A stretch of DNA of 64,000 bases, from NCBI GenBank assembly GCA_003525905.1, contig DQIA01000118.1:9248-73247 (forward strand), read 5' to 3'. Position numbers and translations under genes: made by a program. Under the pieces are notes generated by a model. It had not been told where the DNA came from. It worked only from the letters and a program-made list of their open reading frames with translations, and ran no database searches. Below are positions 1 through 8,538 of the stretch, in pieces (position 1 is the stretch's first letter; every line of letters starts with the position of its first letter). Source of the stretch: Clostridiales bacterium. Its GTDB lineage: Bacteria; Bacillota; Clostridia; Oscillospirales; Oscillospiraceae.

Positions 1-1
1 G

Positions 2-2161
2 GGTGCGGAGCAGGTCTTTGTGACCGATGCGGGTGACTTCGACCTTCCCGTGAACCAGCTCGTCGACGGCGACCTTGTGGAAGCCGCGGTCGAGAAGGCC
101 GAGAACGAGAAGAAGCGCGCCCCGTCCTATCTGCCGCTGCATGCCTATTCCAGCGTCGATGAGGCCATCACGGCCTATGCCGATGGCTGCATCGGCCTGC
201 ATGCGCCCATCCGCGTGCGCTACGGCAAGGAGATCGACGGCGTGATGCAGTACCGCATCATCACGGCGACGGTCGGCCGCCTGATCTTCAACGAGCCGAT
301 CCCGCAGGACCTTGGCTTCGTGGACCGCAGCGATCCCGCGCATCTGTTCGACCTTGAGGTCAGCTTCCTCGTTGGCAAGAAGAAACTCGGCGTCATCATC
401 GACAAGTGCATCCGCCGTCACGGCTTCACCATCGCCACCGAGATGCTTGATCGCGTCAAGGCCCTCGGCTACAAGTACTCCACGAAGGGCGCCATCACCG
501 TCTCCATCGCCGATATGGCCATCCCGGAGAAGAAGTACGCTCTCATCGAAGAGGCCGAGAAGCAGACAGTCAAGATCGACCGCCAGTACAAGCGCGGCTT
601 CCTCACGAACGACGAGCGCTATCGCCTCGTTGTCCACCAGTGGGAGCAGACGATCAAGGACGTCACCGGCGCTCTGCAGGAGAACCTTGACCGCTTCAAC
701 CCGATCTATATGATGGCCGACTCCGGCGCCCGCGGCAGCATGAACCAGATCCGTCAGCTCGCCGGTATGCGCGGCTTGATGGCAGATACGAACGGCCGCA
801 CGATCGAGATTCCGATTAAGGCAAACTTCCGTGAAGGCCTTTCCGCTCTGGAATACTTCATCTCCTCCCGAGGCGCCCGTAAGGGCCTGACCGACACTGC
901 GCTGCGTACCGCCGACTCCGGCTACCTGACGCGCCGTCTGGTCGACGTCTCGCAGGAGGTCATCATCCGCATCCCCGACTGCGGCACAACGCATGGCATC
1001 CACCTGTCCGAGGTCGTGGAAAAGGGCCAGGTCATCGAGTCCTTCGGCTCCCGCATCCATGGCCGCTTCCCGGTGCATGATATCGTCGATCCGGAGACGG
1101 GCGAGGTGCTCATCCCGAACAACCGCATGATGCATGAGGACGATGCCAAGATGCTCGAGGCACACGGCATTCACTCCGTCTATGCCCGTACCGTGCTCGG
1201 CTGCCGCGCCCGCAGCGGCGTCTGCGCCAAGTGCTACGGCATGAACCTTGCAACGTCCGAGCTTGTGAACCTCGGCGAGGCGGTCGGCATCATCGCCGCC
1301 CAGTCCATCGGCGAGCCGGGCACGCAGCTGACCATGCGTACCTTCCACACCGGCGGCGTTGCCGGCGACGATATCACGCAGGGCCTTCCGCGAGTCGAAG
1401 AGCTCTTCGAGGCCAGAAAGCCGAAGAAGATGGCGGCCATTGCCGAGATCGACGGCGTCGTCGAGATCGACGAGAGCCACCGCAGCGCGCTGCGCGACAT
1501 CACGATCACCGCGGACGACGGCGAGGTCAAGCTCTATCAGGTCCCGTATTCCGTCGGCCTGAAGGTCGAGCAGGGAAAGCGTGTGCGCAAGGGCGAGCCC
1601 ATCACCGACGGCGCGCTCAACCCGCATGATGTGCTGCGCATTTCCGGTGTCGAGGCCGTGCAGGAATATCTGACGCAGGGCGTTCTGGCCGTGTACCGCC
1701 AGCAGGGTGTTGACATTAACGACAAGCACATTGAGGTCATCATCCGTCAGATGATGCGCAAGGTGCGCGTCGAGGATCCCGGCGACACCACGCTCCTGAG
1801 CGGCACCGTCGTGGATGTCTACGAGTTCGAGGACGCCAATGCCGTTGTGCAGGCGCGCATCGATGCGGGCGAGACGGACCTCCGTCTGGCCACGGATTCC
1901 CTCATCCTCATGGGTATCACGAAGGCGTCCCTTGCCACGGAGTCCTTCCTGTCCGCAGCCTCCTTCCAGGAGACGACGAAGGTCCTGACCGAAGCCGCTA
2001 TCAAGGGCAAGGTAGACCATCTGGTCGGCCTGAAGGAGAACGTCATCATCGGCAAGCTCATCCCCGCCGGTTCCGGCCTCGATATCTACCGCGATTTCGA
2101 GCCGACCAACTGGCCGGAGTCCTCTGTGACCCAGAGCATGATCGATAACGAGCAGAAGTAA
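2..2161 (+). CDS. rpoC: DNA-directed RNA polymerase subunit beta' (C-terminal part, 5' truncated by window edge)
   Basis: Catalytic largest subunit of RNA polymerase; the first complete codon is at position 2, so the gene enters from the left and about 719 residues are visible. The NADFDGD metal-binding site lies outside the window. Visible are the bridge helix ([20 protein letters not shown], near 715-775), the trigger loop (around [20 protein letters not shown], near 890-945), the C-terminal zinc-binding cysteines (CGTTHG near 980 and [13 protein letters not shown] near 1200), and the conserved [11 protein letters not shown] segment near 1335-1365. It ends in TAA just before a strong terminator. 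The family assignment is unambiguous; rpoB presumably lies upstream. Confidence 0.98.
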   Translation, partial: GAEQVFVTDAGDFDLPVNQLVDGDLVEAAVEKAENEKKRAPSYLPLHAYSSVDEAITAYADGCIGLHAPIRVRYGKEIDGVMQYRIITATVGRLIFNEPIPQDLGFVDRSDPAHLFDLEVSFLVGKKKLGVIIDKCIRRHGFTIATEMLDRVKALGYKYSTKGAITVSIADMAIPEKKYALIEEAEKQTVKIDRQYKRGFLTNDERYRLVVHQWEQTIKDVTGALQENLDRFNPIYMMADSGARGSMNQIRQLAGMRGLMADTNGRTIEIPIKANFREGLSALEYFISSRGARKGLTDTALRTADSGYLTRRLVDVSQEVIIRIPDCGTTHGIHLSEVVEKGQVIESFGSRIHGRFPVHDIVDPETGEVLIPNNRMMHEDDAKMLEAHGIHSVYARTVLGCRARSGVCAKCYGMNLATSELVNLGEAVGIIAAQSIGEPGTQLTMRTFHTGGVAGDDITQGLPRVEELFEARKPKKMAAIAEIDGVVEIDESHRSALRDITITADDGEVKLYQVPYSVGLKVEQGKRVRKGEPITDGALNPHDVLRISGVEAVQEYLTQGVLAVYRQQGVDINDKHIEVIIRQMMRKVRVEDPGDTTLLSGTVVDVYEFEDANAVVQARIDAGETDLRLATDSLILMGITKASLATESFLSAASFQETTKVLTEAAIKGKVDHLVGLKENVIIGKLIPAGSGLDIYRDFEPTNWPESSVTQSMIDNEQK

Positions 2162-2228
2162 ATAAAATTCCCGCGCCATTGCGGCTTCGGCCTCCGCCGG
2201 ACCGCGTGGTGCAGCTGAAAAGCCAATC

Positions 2229-2262
2229 AGCCCGTGCAGTGGATCGCTGCACGGGCTTTTTG
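2229..2262 (+). terminator. Rho-independent terminator after rpoC (copy 1)
   Basis: An 11 bp GC-rich stem (2229-2239 with 2247-2257), 7 nt loop, then a T tract. It closes the rpoC transcript. An almost identical hairpin recurs at 2463-2495. Confidence 0.9.
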
Positions 2263-2462
2263 CACGTCCAAATGCCTCGCAGAGTTCGCCGCCCGCAGGC
2301 GGCGAATGAAGTAAGATCATTTTCTCCGGCGGCGTGTACGTCGGAGAAAATACCGCTCAGTCCGCCAGTGTGCGAATTGTCCGCCCTTGGCGGGCGATTC
2401 GTGCGCGCAGCGGACTGCAAGCCTTTTGCCGGAAAAGCCCGAAGGGGTTTCCCGGCAGTTGA
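2263..2462 (+). other. Intergenic block of consecutive hairpins, candidate structured RNA
   Basis: No convincing ORF. Four hairpins follow each other: 2285-2293/2298-2306 (9 bp), 2319-2331/2339-2351 (13 bp with one G.U), 2358-2417 (8 bp outer stem, small internal loop, then 16 continuous pairs with four G.U, 3 nt loop), and 2427-2457 (6 bp plus a broken extension). The G.U wobbles pair only if the plus strand is transcribed, which points to an RNA rather than a DNA palindrome. It sits between two terminators of nearly the same sequence. The function is unknown. Confidence 0.5.
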
Positions 2463-2495
2463 GCCCGTGCAGTGGATCGCTGTACGGGCCTTTTT
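2463..2495 (+). terminator. Rho-independent terminator (copy 2)
   Basis: A 10 bp stem (2463-2472 with 2480-2489) with the same loop as the terminator at 2229-2262, followed by five T. One base in the 3' arm differs, turning a C-G pair into a T.G-type pairing. It separates the hairpin block from the mraZ promoter. Confidence 0.88.
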
Positions 2496-2610
2496 GTGCG
2501 CCTTGGGGCTTGTTACCATAATATAGGCAAACATATGTTCAAAAATTCGGTTTTCGCGGGTTTATGGGAAAAATTTCCGGAAAAATCTCGGGCAGAATCC
2601 GAAAAAGTGA

Positions 2611-2639
2611 TTGCATTTTTGGGGCAGGAATAGTATACT
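2611..2639 (+). promoter_or_regulatory. Promoter of the mraZ/dcw operon
   Basis: TTGCAT (2611-2616), 17 nt spacer, TATACT (2634-2639), a housekeeping sigma-type promoter just upstream of the MraZ boxes. Confidence 0.75.
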
Positions 2640-2646
2640 ACAAGCG

Positions 2647-2696
2647 AAGTGGAGCGAAATGGATGAAATGTGAGCAAAATGGAGCGGAGGTGAGGG
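2647..2696 (+). promoter_or_regulatory. MraZ operator: five tandem 10 bp repeats
   Basis: Decamers starting at 2647, 2657, 2667, 2677 and 2687 follow the pattern AAATGGAGCG with decay in the third and fifth unit. MraZ is known to bind tandem TGGGN-like boxes with a 10 bp period in front of its own gene. The array lies between the -10 box and the start codon, so bound MraZ would repress the operon. The last unit also provides the Shine-Dalgarno sequence. Confidence 0.8.
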
Positions 2697-2697
2697 A

Positions 2698-3111
2698 ATG
2701 TTCGGCAAATACAAGCACACGCTTGACCCCAAGGGACGGCTGTTCGTTCCCGCCAAGCTGCGCGAGGAGCTCGGCAGCGCGTTCTATGTTGCCCGTTCAC
2801 TGGACCCCTGCCTGACGGTCTATACCGAGGAGGAGTGGCAGCGCATCGTCGAGCGCAGCAAGGCTGCGCCGTCGTCCAAGGCCCGCGGCCTGCGCACGTT
2901 CTTTGCCAACGTCGTCCGCTGTGAGCCGGACAAGCAGGGCCGCTTCCTGCTGCCGGACGATCTCCGCAAGTATGCCGGGATCCAGCAGGAGGTCTATTTC
3001 CTCGGGCAGGCCGGCCGCGCTGAGATCTGGGCGGCAGAGCGCTACGAGGAGGAAGAGGCCAATGTCTCCGCCGAGGAGCTGGCCGCACTGATGGAAGAGA
3101 TCGGGATCTGA
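2698..3111 (+). CDS. mraZ: Transcriptional regulator MraZ
   Basis: A DNA-binding repressor of the division and cell wall cluster, 137 aa, the usual size. It carries two AbrB-like MraZ folds, beginning with GKYKHTLDPKGRLFVPAKLR (residues 3-22) and a second half around CEPDKQGRFLLPDDLRKYA. It is the first gene of the dcw operon, with a direct-repeat operator immediately upstream, which implies autoregulation. The stop codon TGA shares its A with the rsmH start at 3111, so the two genes are translationally coupled. Confidence 0.96.
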   Translation: MFGKYKHTLDPKGRLFVPAKLREELGSAFYVARSLDPCLTVYTEEEWQRIVERSKAAPSSKARGLRTFFANVVRCEPDKQGRFLLPDDLRKYAGIQQEVYFLGQAGRAEIWAAERYEEEEANVSAEELAALMEEIGI

Positions 3112-4046
3112 TGGAATTTCAACATAAATCCGTATTGCTGCAGGAGTGCATTGACGCGCTGAACATCCGCCCGGACGGGATCTACCTCGACGGGACGCTC
3201 GGCGGCGCCGGGCATTCCAGTCAGATCGCCCGCCGCCTGACGGAGGGTGGGCGTCTCATCGGCGTGGACCGCGACCGCACGGCGCTGGCCGCCGCAAAGG
3301 AGCGCTTGGCCCCCTATGCCGACCGCGTGACGCTCGTGCATTCCAATTTTGCGGAGATCGACGCGATCCTCGATTCCCTTGGCATTCCGGCCGTGGACGG
3401 CATGCTGTTCGACCTCGGCGTTTCGTCGCCGCAGCTCGACGATGCTTCGCGCGGCTTTTCCTACATGGCGGACGCCCCGCTCGATATGCGTATGGATAAG
3501 GACGACGCGCTCACGGCGGGGGCGGTCGTCAACACCTGGCCGCAGGGCGAGCTGCGCCGCATTCTCTATGATTACGGCGAGGAGCGCTATGCACCGCAGA
3601 TCGCGGCGGCCATCTGCCGGGCGCGTGAGAAAGCGCCCATCGAAACGACGCTGGAGCTGGTGGACATCATCCGCTCGGCCATGCCCGCGCAGGCGCTGCG
3701 CGAAAAGCAGCACCCCGCAAAGAGAAGCTTTCAGGCCATCCGCATCGCCGTGAACGATGAGCTCGGCGCCGTCAGCCGCATGATGCAGGCTGCGGTCGGC
3801 CGCCTCAATCCCGGCGGCAGACTGGCCGTCATCACCTTCCATTCGCTCGAGGACCGCATCGTCAAGAGCGAGATGCAGCAGGCGGCGCGCGGCTGCACCT
3901 GCCCGCCGGAATTCCCGGTGTGCGTCTGCGGCAAAAAGCCGCTCGTGAAGCTCGTTACGCGCAAGCCTATCGTCTCCAGCCCTGCGGAGCTGGAGGAAAA
4001 TCCCCGCGCCCGGAGCGCAAAGCTCCGCGTTGCGGAAAAACTTTGA
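3111..4046 (+). CDS. rsmH: 16S rRNA (cytosine(1402)-N(4))-methyltransferase RsmH
   Basis: Methylates N4 of C1402 in 16S rRNA using S-adenosylmethionine. The 311 aa length is standard. The SAM-binding motif DGTLGGAGHS is near residue 25-35, and FDLGVSSPQLDD and the C-terminal AVITFHSLEDRIVK signature are present. It overlaps mraZ by one base and is followed after 18 bp by ftsL, the canonical mraZ-rsmH-ftsL order. Confidence 0.97.
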   Translation: MEFQHKSVLLQECIDALNIRPDGIYLDGTLGGAGHSSQIARRLTEGGRLIGVDRDRTALAAAKERLAPYADRVTLVHSNFAEIDAILDSLGIPAVDGMLFDLGVSSPQLDDASRGFSYMADAPLDMRMDKDDALTAGAVVNTWPQGELRRILYDYGEERYAPQIAAAICRAREKAPIETTLELVDIIRSAMPAQALREKQHPAKRSFQAIRIAVNDELGAVSRMMQAAVGRLNPGGRLAVITFHSLEDRIVKSEMQQAARGCTCPPEFPVCVCGKKPLVKLVTRKPIVSSPAELEENPRARSAKLRVAEKL

Positions 4047-4064
4047 CAGAAAGGATGAGCCACC

Positions 4065-4577
4065 ATGGCAGACCCTTATCGCAGCAACGGCTCGGCGGCC
4101 TATGATGTCCGCCGCCGGAATACCGCACAGCCTCTGGAGCAGCCGGAGCGTCTGCCGGACGCGCCTGCGCGGCACAAGCCGGCGCGCCATGTCCGTGCAC
4201 GTCTGGGTATCTCGCCCCTGACGGCGCTCGGCGCGGCCGCCGCCGTACTGATGCTTGCTCTGGTGGTGTTCAGCTATATCCGCCTCTATGAGGCGCGCAG
4301 CGATGTCGGCAAGCTGCAGACGCAGCTCAGCACGCTGGAGGAGCAGCAGGCCAGACTGCAGTCGCAGTATGACAATGCCCTCGATCTCGAGCAGATCGAA
4401 AAGCGCGCCAAGGAGCTTGGCATGCGCCAGCCGGGCAGCTCGCAGATCATCTATGTGCAGGTCGATGCGGACGATACGACGGAGGTCTATGCCGCGCCTG
4501 CGGAGAAGAATGTGTTCGTCCGCGTGATCGACGCATTCCGCAGCGCCTTTACGGACGCCATCAACTACTTCTCCTGA
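4065..4577 (+). CDS. ftsL: FtsL-like septum formation protein
   Basis: A bitopic divisome protein expected to act with FtsQ/DivIB and FtsB/DivIC in activating septal peptidoglycan synthesis. The protein is 170 aa: a basic cytoplasmic N-terminus of about 50 residues, one membrane segment (residues ~52-72, ALGAAAAVLMLALVVFSYI), a short coiled coil (KLQTQLSTLEEQQARLQSQY) and the A-KELGM motif (RAKELGMRQP) typical of the FtsL/DivIC family. The C-terminus is longer than in many homologues. Sequence alone cannot separate FtsL from DivIC; its position between rsmH and the PBP gene favours FtsL. Confidence 0.85.
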   Translation: MADPYRSNGSAAYDVRRRNTAQPLEQPERLPDAPARHKPARHVRARLGISPLTALGAAAAVLMLALVVFSYIRLYEARSDVGKLQTQLSTLEEQQARLQSQYDNALDLEQIEKRAKELGMRQPGSSQIIYVQVDADDTTEVYAAPAEKNVFVRVIDAFRSAFTDAINYFS

Positions 4578-4652
4578 GCCTGCCGCAGAATTTCGGGAGG
4601 GACGGCCATTTCAGGCATGGTCCCGCCGCCCGATTCATATCGTATACAGAGC

Positions 4653-4689
4653 ATGGGCGGTGAGTGAGAATTGCCGCCCATCTTTTTTC
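4653..4689 (+). terminator. Intrinsic terminator or attenuator between ftsL and the PBP gene
   Basis: An 8 bp stem (4653-4660 with 4674-4681), 13 nt loop, then six T (4683-4688). It ends about 28 bp before the PBP start codon. No clear new promoter is visible between it and the PBP, so it would reduce rather than abolish downstream transcription. Confidence 0.6.
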
Positions 4690-4716
4690 CACTGTTTTGC
4701 CCCGGGAGGGAATACT

Positions 4717-7065
4717 ATGAAGCAGCAACCGCAGAGAAGACGCCGCCGCGCGCCGAAGCGCGAGGAGGTCTCGACGACCCATGTGCGCAAGGGCATCTTT
4801 TGCCTGATGATCCTGCTGGGTGTCGTCAGCTTTTGCGCCGTGGCGGGCATGCTCGTGAAGCTCATGCTCGTCGACCACGATTATTATGAGGCAAAGGCCA
4901 TCCGCAACCAGACCCGCAGCACGAGCGTCACCGCCTCGCGCGGCACGATCTATGACCGCAACGGCAATGTGCTGGCGGCCTCGTCGAGCGTGGAGAATGT
5001 TTTCCTCGACCCGCTGGAGCTGTCGCAGAACAAGGTCGACGTCCCGGCGCTGGCAAAGAAGCTCGCGGCCGTGCTCGATCTGGATGCGGGCTGGATCGAG
5101 GAGCAGGCCGCCGATACGAGCCTGCGCTACAAGGTCATCAAGCGCCGCCAGGCGCAGGAGGTCTGCGACAAGGTCCGCGAGATCATTGCGGAGGATAAGA
5201 TCATCGGCGTGCATCTCGAGCCGGATTCGCAGCGCTACTATCCCTATCACGATGTCGCGGCGCAGATCATCGGCTTTACGAACACCGAGAACGTCGGCTC
5301 CGAGGGGCTGGAGGCCTATTATAATGACGAGCTGCAGGGCACGGCCGGAGCCGTCATCACGACGAAGGGCAACTACGAGACGCAGATGCTCTATTCCTAT
5401 GAGAAGTATTATCAGGCGTCCGACGGCGACAGCATCCACCTGACGCTCGACACGACGGTGCAGTATTATCTGCAGAAGCAGATGCAGGACGCCGTGGACC
5501 GCTATGACGTGCTCAACGGCGCGTTCGGCATCGTTATGAACTGCAAAACGGGCGAGATCGTCGCCATGTGCACGCTCGGCAGCTATGACCCGAACGATTA
5601 TCAGGAAATTTATGACGAGGACCTGCGCACACAGATCGAAGAGCTTTACACCAAGGCGGAAAAGCAGCCCGAAAATTCCACGGCCCGCACGGAGGCCTTC
5701 AACGCCTATAACGCCGCCGTGCGCGACGCCCGCCTGAAGCAGTGGCGCAACCGCTGCGTCTCCGACGGCTATGAACCTGGCTCGACGTTCAAGATCCTCA
5801 CGCTGGCGGCGGCGCTCGATTCCGGCGCAGTCACGACGGCCGATACGTTCTACTGCGGCGGCTCCGAGAAGATCGAGGGCCGCGAGCAGATCCTCAACTG
5901 CTGGAACCATGCCGGCCACGGCAGCGAGACCACGGCGCAGGCCCTGCAGAAATCCTGCAACATCGCCTTCGCCCACATCGGCCTGCGGACGGGCGGCGGC
6001 ACGCTGTATGACTACTGCCGCGCCTTCGGCCTGATGGAGCAGACGGGCATCGACCTGCCAGGCGAGGCCTCCGGCGTGTTCCACACGCGCGAGCGCCTGG
6101 CCAACACCGCCTCCTACGGCACGAGCTACCTCATCGCAACGTCGTTCGGCCAGACCATCAAGCCGACGCCCATCCAGCTCGTCACGGCTATTTCCGCCGT
6201 GGTGAACGGCGGCTACCTGCTCGAGCCCTATGTCGTCTCGGAGATCGTCGACTCCGAGGGCAACGTCGTGCAGCAGAACGCCCGCACCGTCGTGCGGCAG
6301 GTCATCTCCGAGGAGACGTCCGCCACGATGCGGCAGATCATTGAGTCCGTCGTCACGGAGGGCACGGCAAAGAACGGCAGCGTCGTCGGCTACCGCATCG
6401 GCGGCAAGACCGGCACGGCCGAAAAGACCGACCAGACCGATTCGAACGGTCAGCAGACGAACGACAAGATCGTCTCGTTTGTCGGCATTGCGCCGATGGA
6501 CGATCCGGAGTATGTGGTACTCATCGCACTTGATACGCCGAACCCCGCCACCGGCACCTATATCTCCGGCGGCGTTATGGCCGCGCCGACCGTCGCCCGC
6601 GTGATGGAGGATATTCTGCCCTATCTCGGCGTCGAGCCGGATTATTCCGAGGTGGATATGTCCCGCGTGACGGTCCGCATGCCGAATCTGGCCGGGAAGA
6701 CCGAGTCCGAGGCGGCTGCCATTCTGGAGGAAGATCACCTGAACTACAAGATCATCGGCGACGGCGACAAGATCGTCAGCCAGATCCCGGCCCACGGCCG
6801 TGAGCTGCCCGGCAATTCGACCGTGCTGCTCTATACGGACGATTCCATGCCGACCGACGAGGTCGAGGTGCCGAATCTGACGGGTATGACCGTGGCGCAG
6901 GCCAGCACGACGCTGTCCCAGCTCGGGCTCTATCTGCAGGCCAAGGGCACGGATTCGAATGCATGGTACGTCGTGGTGACAAAGCAGGACATCGACGCCG
7001 GAACAAAGGTCCCGCGCGGCACGATGATCGCCGTCACATTCACGGATACGACCGCACTGGATTAA
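4717..7065 (+). CDS. Class B penicillin-binding protein with two PASTA domains (FtsI/SpoVD type)
   Basis: A peptidoglycan D,D-transpeptidase working with the SEDS polymerase FtsW. It has 782 aa: basic N-terminus, membrane anchor (~26-50), dimerisation domain starting at the ASRGTIYDRNGN motif, and a transpeptidase domain with Ser356 in GSTFK, Ser413-Cys-Asn415 and Lys564-Thr-Gly566. Two PASTA domains follow (~650-712 and ~715-780). The start at 4717 has a GGGAGG Shine-Dalgarno; an upstream in-frame ATG at 4660 lacks one and lies inside the terminator hairpin. The place in the dcw cluster suggests the septal PBP; in spore formers a paralogue here may instead be SpoVD, and one copy cannot tell. 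Confidence 0.93.
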   Translation: MKQQPQRRRRRAPKREEVSTTHVRKGIFCLMILLGVVSFCAVAGMLVKLMLVDHDYYEAKAIRNQTRSTSVTASRGTIYDRNGNVLAASSSVENVFLDPLELSQNKVDVPALAKKLAAVLDLDAGWIEEQAADTSLRYKVIKRRQAQEVCDKVREIIAEDKIIGVHLEPDSQRYYPYHDVAAQIIGFTNTENVGSEGLEAYYNDELQGTAGAVITTKGNYETQMLYSYEKYYQASDGDSIHLTLDTTVQYYLQKQMQDAVDRYDVLNGAFGIVMNCKTGEIVAMCTLGSYDPNDYQEIYDEDLRTQIEELYTKAEKQPENSTARTEAFNAYNAAVRDARLKQWRNRCVSDGYEPGSTFKILTLAAALDSGAVTTADTFYCGGSEKIEGREQILNCWNHAGHGSETTAQALQKSCNIAFAHIGLRTGGGTLYDYCRAFGLMEQTGIDLPGEASGVFHTRERLANTASYGTSYLIATSFGQTIKPTPIQLVTAISAVVNGGYLLEPYVVSEIVDSEGNVVQQNARTVVRQVISEETSATMRQIIESVVTEGTAKNGSVVGYRIGGKTGTAEKTDQTDSNGQQTNDKIVSFVGIAPMDDPEYVVLIALDTPNPATGTYISGGVMAAPTVARVMEDILPYLGVEPDYSEVDMSRVTVRMPNLAGKTESEAAAILEEDHLNYKIIGDGDKIVSQIPAHGRELPGNSTVLLYTDDSMPTDEVEVPNLTGMTVAQASTTLSQLGLYLQAKGTDSNAWYVVVTKQDIDAGTKVPRGTMIAVTFTDTTALD

Positions 7066-7080
7066 AGAAGGTTGAATGCA

Positions 7081-8538
7081 ATGAAATTACACGAGCTTTT
7101 GCAGGGCATCGAGGTGCTCGAACAGAACGCCGACCCGGAGCTGGAGCTGACGGGCGTGAGCTATGATTCCCGCTCGACCGCGCCCGGCGAGCTGTTTGCC
7201 GCCATTTCGGGCTATGCCACGGACGGCCACCGCTTCATTCCCGCCGCCCTTGCGCGCGGCGCGGCCTGCGTGCTGTGCGAGCACGACATGCCGGAGCACA
7301 CGCCGTGGGTGCGCGTGCGCGATGCGCGCGCGGCGCTGGCGCAGCTCGGCTGCAACTGGTTCGGCCATCCGGCGGAGCGCCTGTGCATGATCGGCGTGAC
7401 GGGGACGAACGGCAAGACGACCGTGACCTGCCTTGTCAAGCATGTGCTCGAGCAGACGCTCGGCGCGAAGGTCGGCCTCATCGGCACGATCGAAAACCGC
7501 ATCGGCGACACCGTCGTCCCCACGGAGCGCACGACGCCCGAGAGCTTTGCCCTGCAGGGCCTGCTGCGGCAGATGCTCGATGCGGGCTGCACGCATGTGG
7601 TGATGGAGGTCTCGTCCCATGCGCTGGCGCTGCACCGCGTGGACGGCATCCCGTTCACGGTCGGTGCGTTCACGAACCTGACGGAGGACCACCTCGATTT
7701 CCATAAGACCATGGAGGCCTACGGAGCTGCCAAGGCCCGCCTGTTCCGGCTTTGCCGGACGGGTGTGCTCAATGCGGACGATCCGGCTTACCGGACCATG
7801 CTGCAGGGCGCGGCCTGTGCGCTGCTGCTCGTCGGCACCGGGAAGGACGCCGCGCTGCGCGCAGAGCAGGTGCAGCTTGCGCCGGATCATGTGGCGATGG
7901 ACGTGCGGGAAGGGGAGAAGGCGGCACATGTCCGCATCGGCATCCCCGGCCGCTTCACGGTCTCGAACGCGCTTCTGACGCTCGGCATTGCCCGCGCCCT
8001 CGGCATTGGGCTGGAGGACGCCTGCCGCGCGCTCGGCACGGCGGCGGGCGTAAAGGGCCGCATCGAGGTCGTGCCCACGCCGGGCCGCGATTACACCGTT
8101 CTCATCGACTATGCCCACACGCCGGACGGACTGGAGAACATTCTCCGTTCCGTGCGCGACTTCTGCCGCGGCCGCCTCATTGTGCTGTTCGGCTGCGGCG
8201 GCGACCGCGACCGGACAAAGCGCCCCATCATGGGCGAGATCGCCGCGCGGCTGGCCGACGTGCTCGTTGTGACGTCGGATAACCCCCGCACGGAGGAGCC
8301 GATGGCCATCATCCGCGAGATCCTTGCCGGGATCCCGCAGACGGAGAAGCCCGTCTATGTGGAGGAGAACCGCCGCAGGGCCATCCGCATGACCTTGCGT
8401 TTCGCGCAAAAAGATGATATGATAGTGCTCGCCGGAAAAGGACATGAGACTTATCAGGTCCTCGGTACGGAAAAAATTCACTTTGACGAGCGCGAGGAAG
8501 TCGCCGCTTGTCTGCAAGAGGAAGACCATGAGCAATAA
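7081..8538 (+). CDS. murE: UDP-N-acetylmuramoyl-L-alanyl-D-glutamate--2,6-diaminopimelate ligase
   Basis: Adds the third residue of the cytoplasmic peptidoglycan stem peptide. It is 485 aa with the Mur ligase P-loop GTNGKTT (Lys112), the carbamylated-lysine region (VMEVSSHALALHR) and the selectivity motif D400-N-P-R403. DNPR is diagnostic for meso-diaminopimelate, so the organism should have DAP-type peptidoglycan. The start at 7081 is chosen because AGAAGG sits 9 nt upstream; an in-frame TTG at 7072 abuts it. It overlaps murF by 11 bp. Confidence 0.96.
   Translation: MKLHELLQGIEVLEQNADPELELTGVSYDSRSTAPGELFAAISGYATDGHRFIPAALARGAACVLCEHDMPEHTPWVRVRDARAALAQLGCNWFGHPAERLCMIGVTGTNGKTTVTCLVKHVLEQTLGAKVGLIGTIENRIGDTVVPTERTTPESFALQGLLRQMLDAGCTHVVMEVSSHALALHRVDGIPFTVGAFTNLTEDHLDFHKTMEAYGAAKARLFRLCRTGVLNADDPAYRTMLQGAACALLLVGTGKDAALRAEQVQLAPDHVAMDVREGEKAAHVRIGIPGRFTVSNALLTLGIARALGIGLEDACRALGTAAGVKGRIEVVPTPGRDYTVLIDYAHTPDGLENILRSVRDFCRGRLIVLFGCGGDRDRTKRPIMGEIAARLADVLVVTSDNPRTEEPMAIIREILAGIPQTEKPVYVEENRRRAIRMTLRFAQKDDMIVLAGKGHETYQVLGTEKIHFDEREEVAACLQEEDHEQ

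Noticed and set aside
4561..6795. A 744 aa minus-strand frame opposite the PBP gene
   Set aside because: Shadow of a gene with an intact transpeptidase active site; no ribosome site or neighbour supports it.
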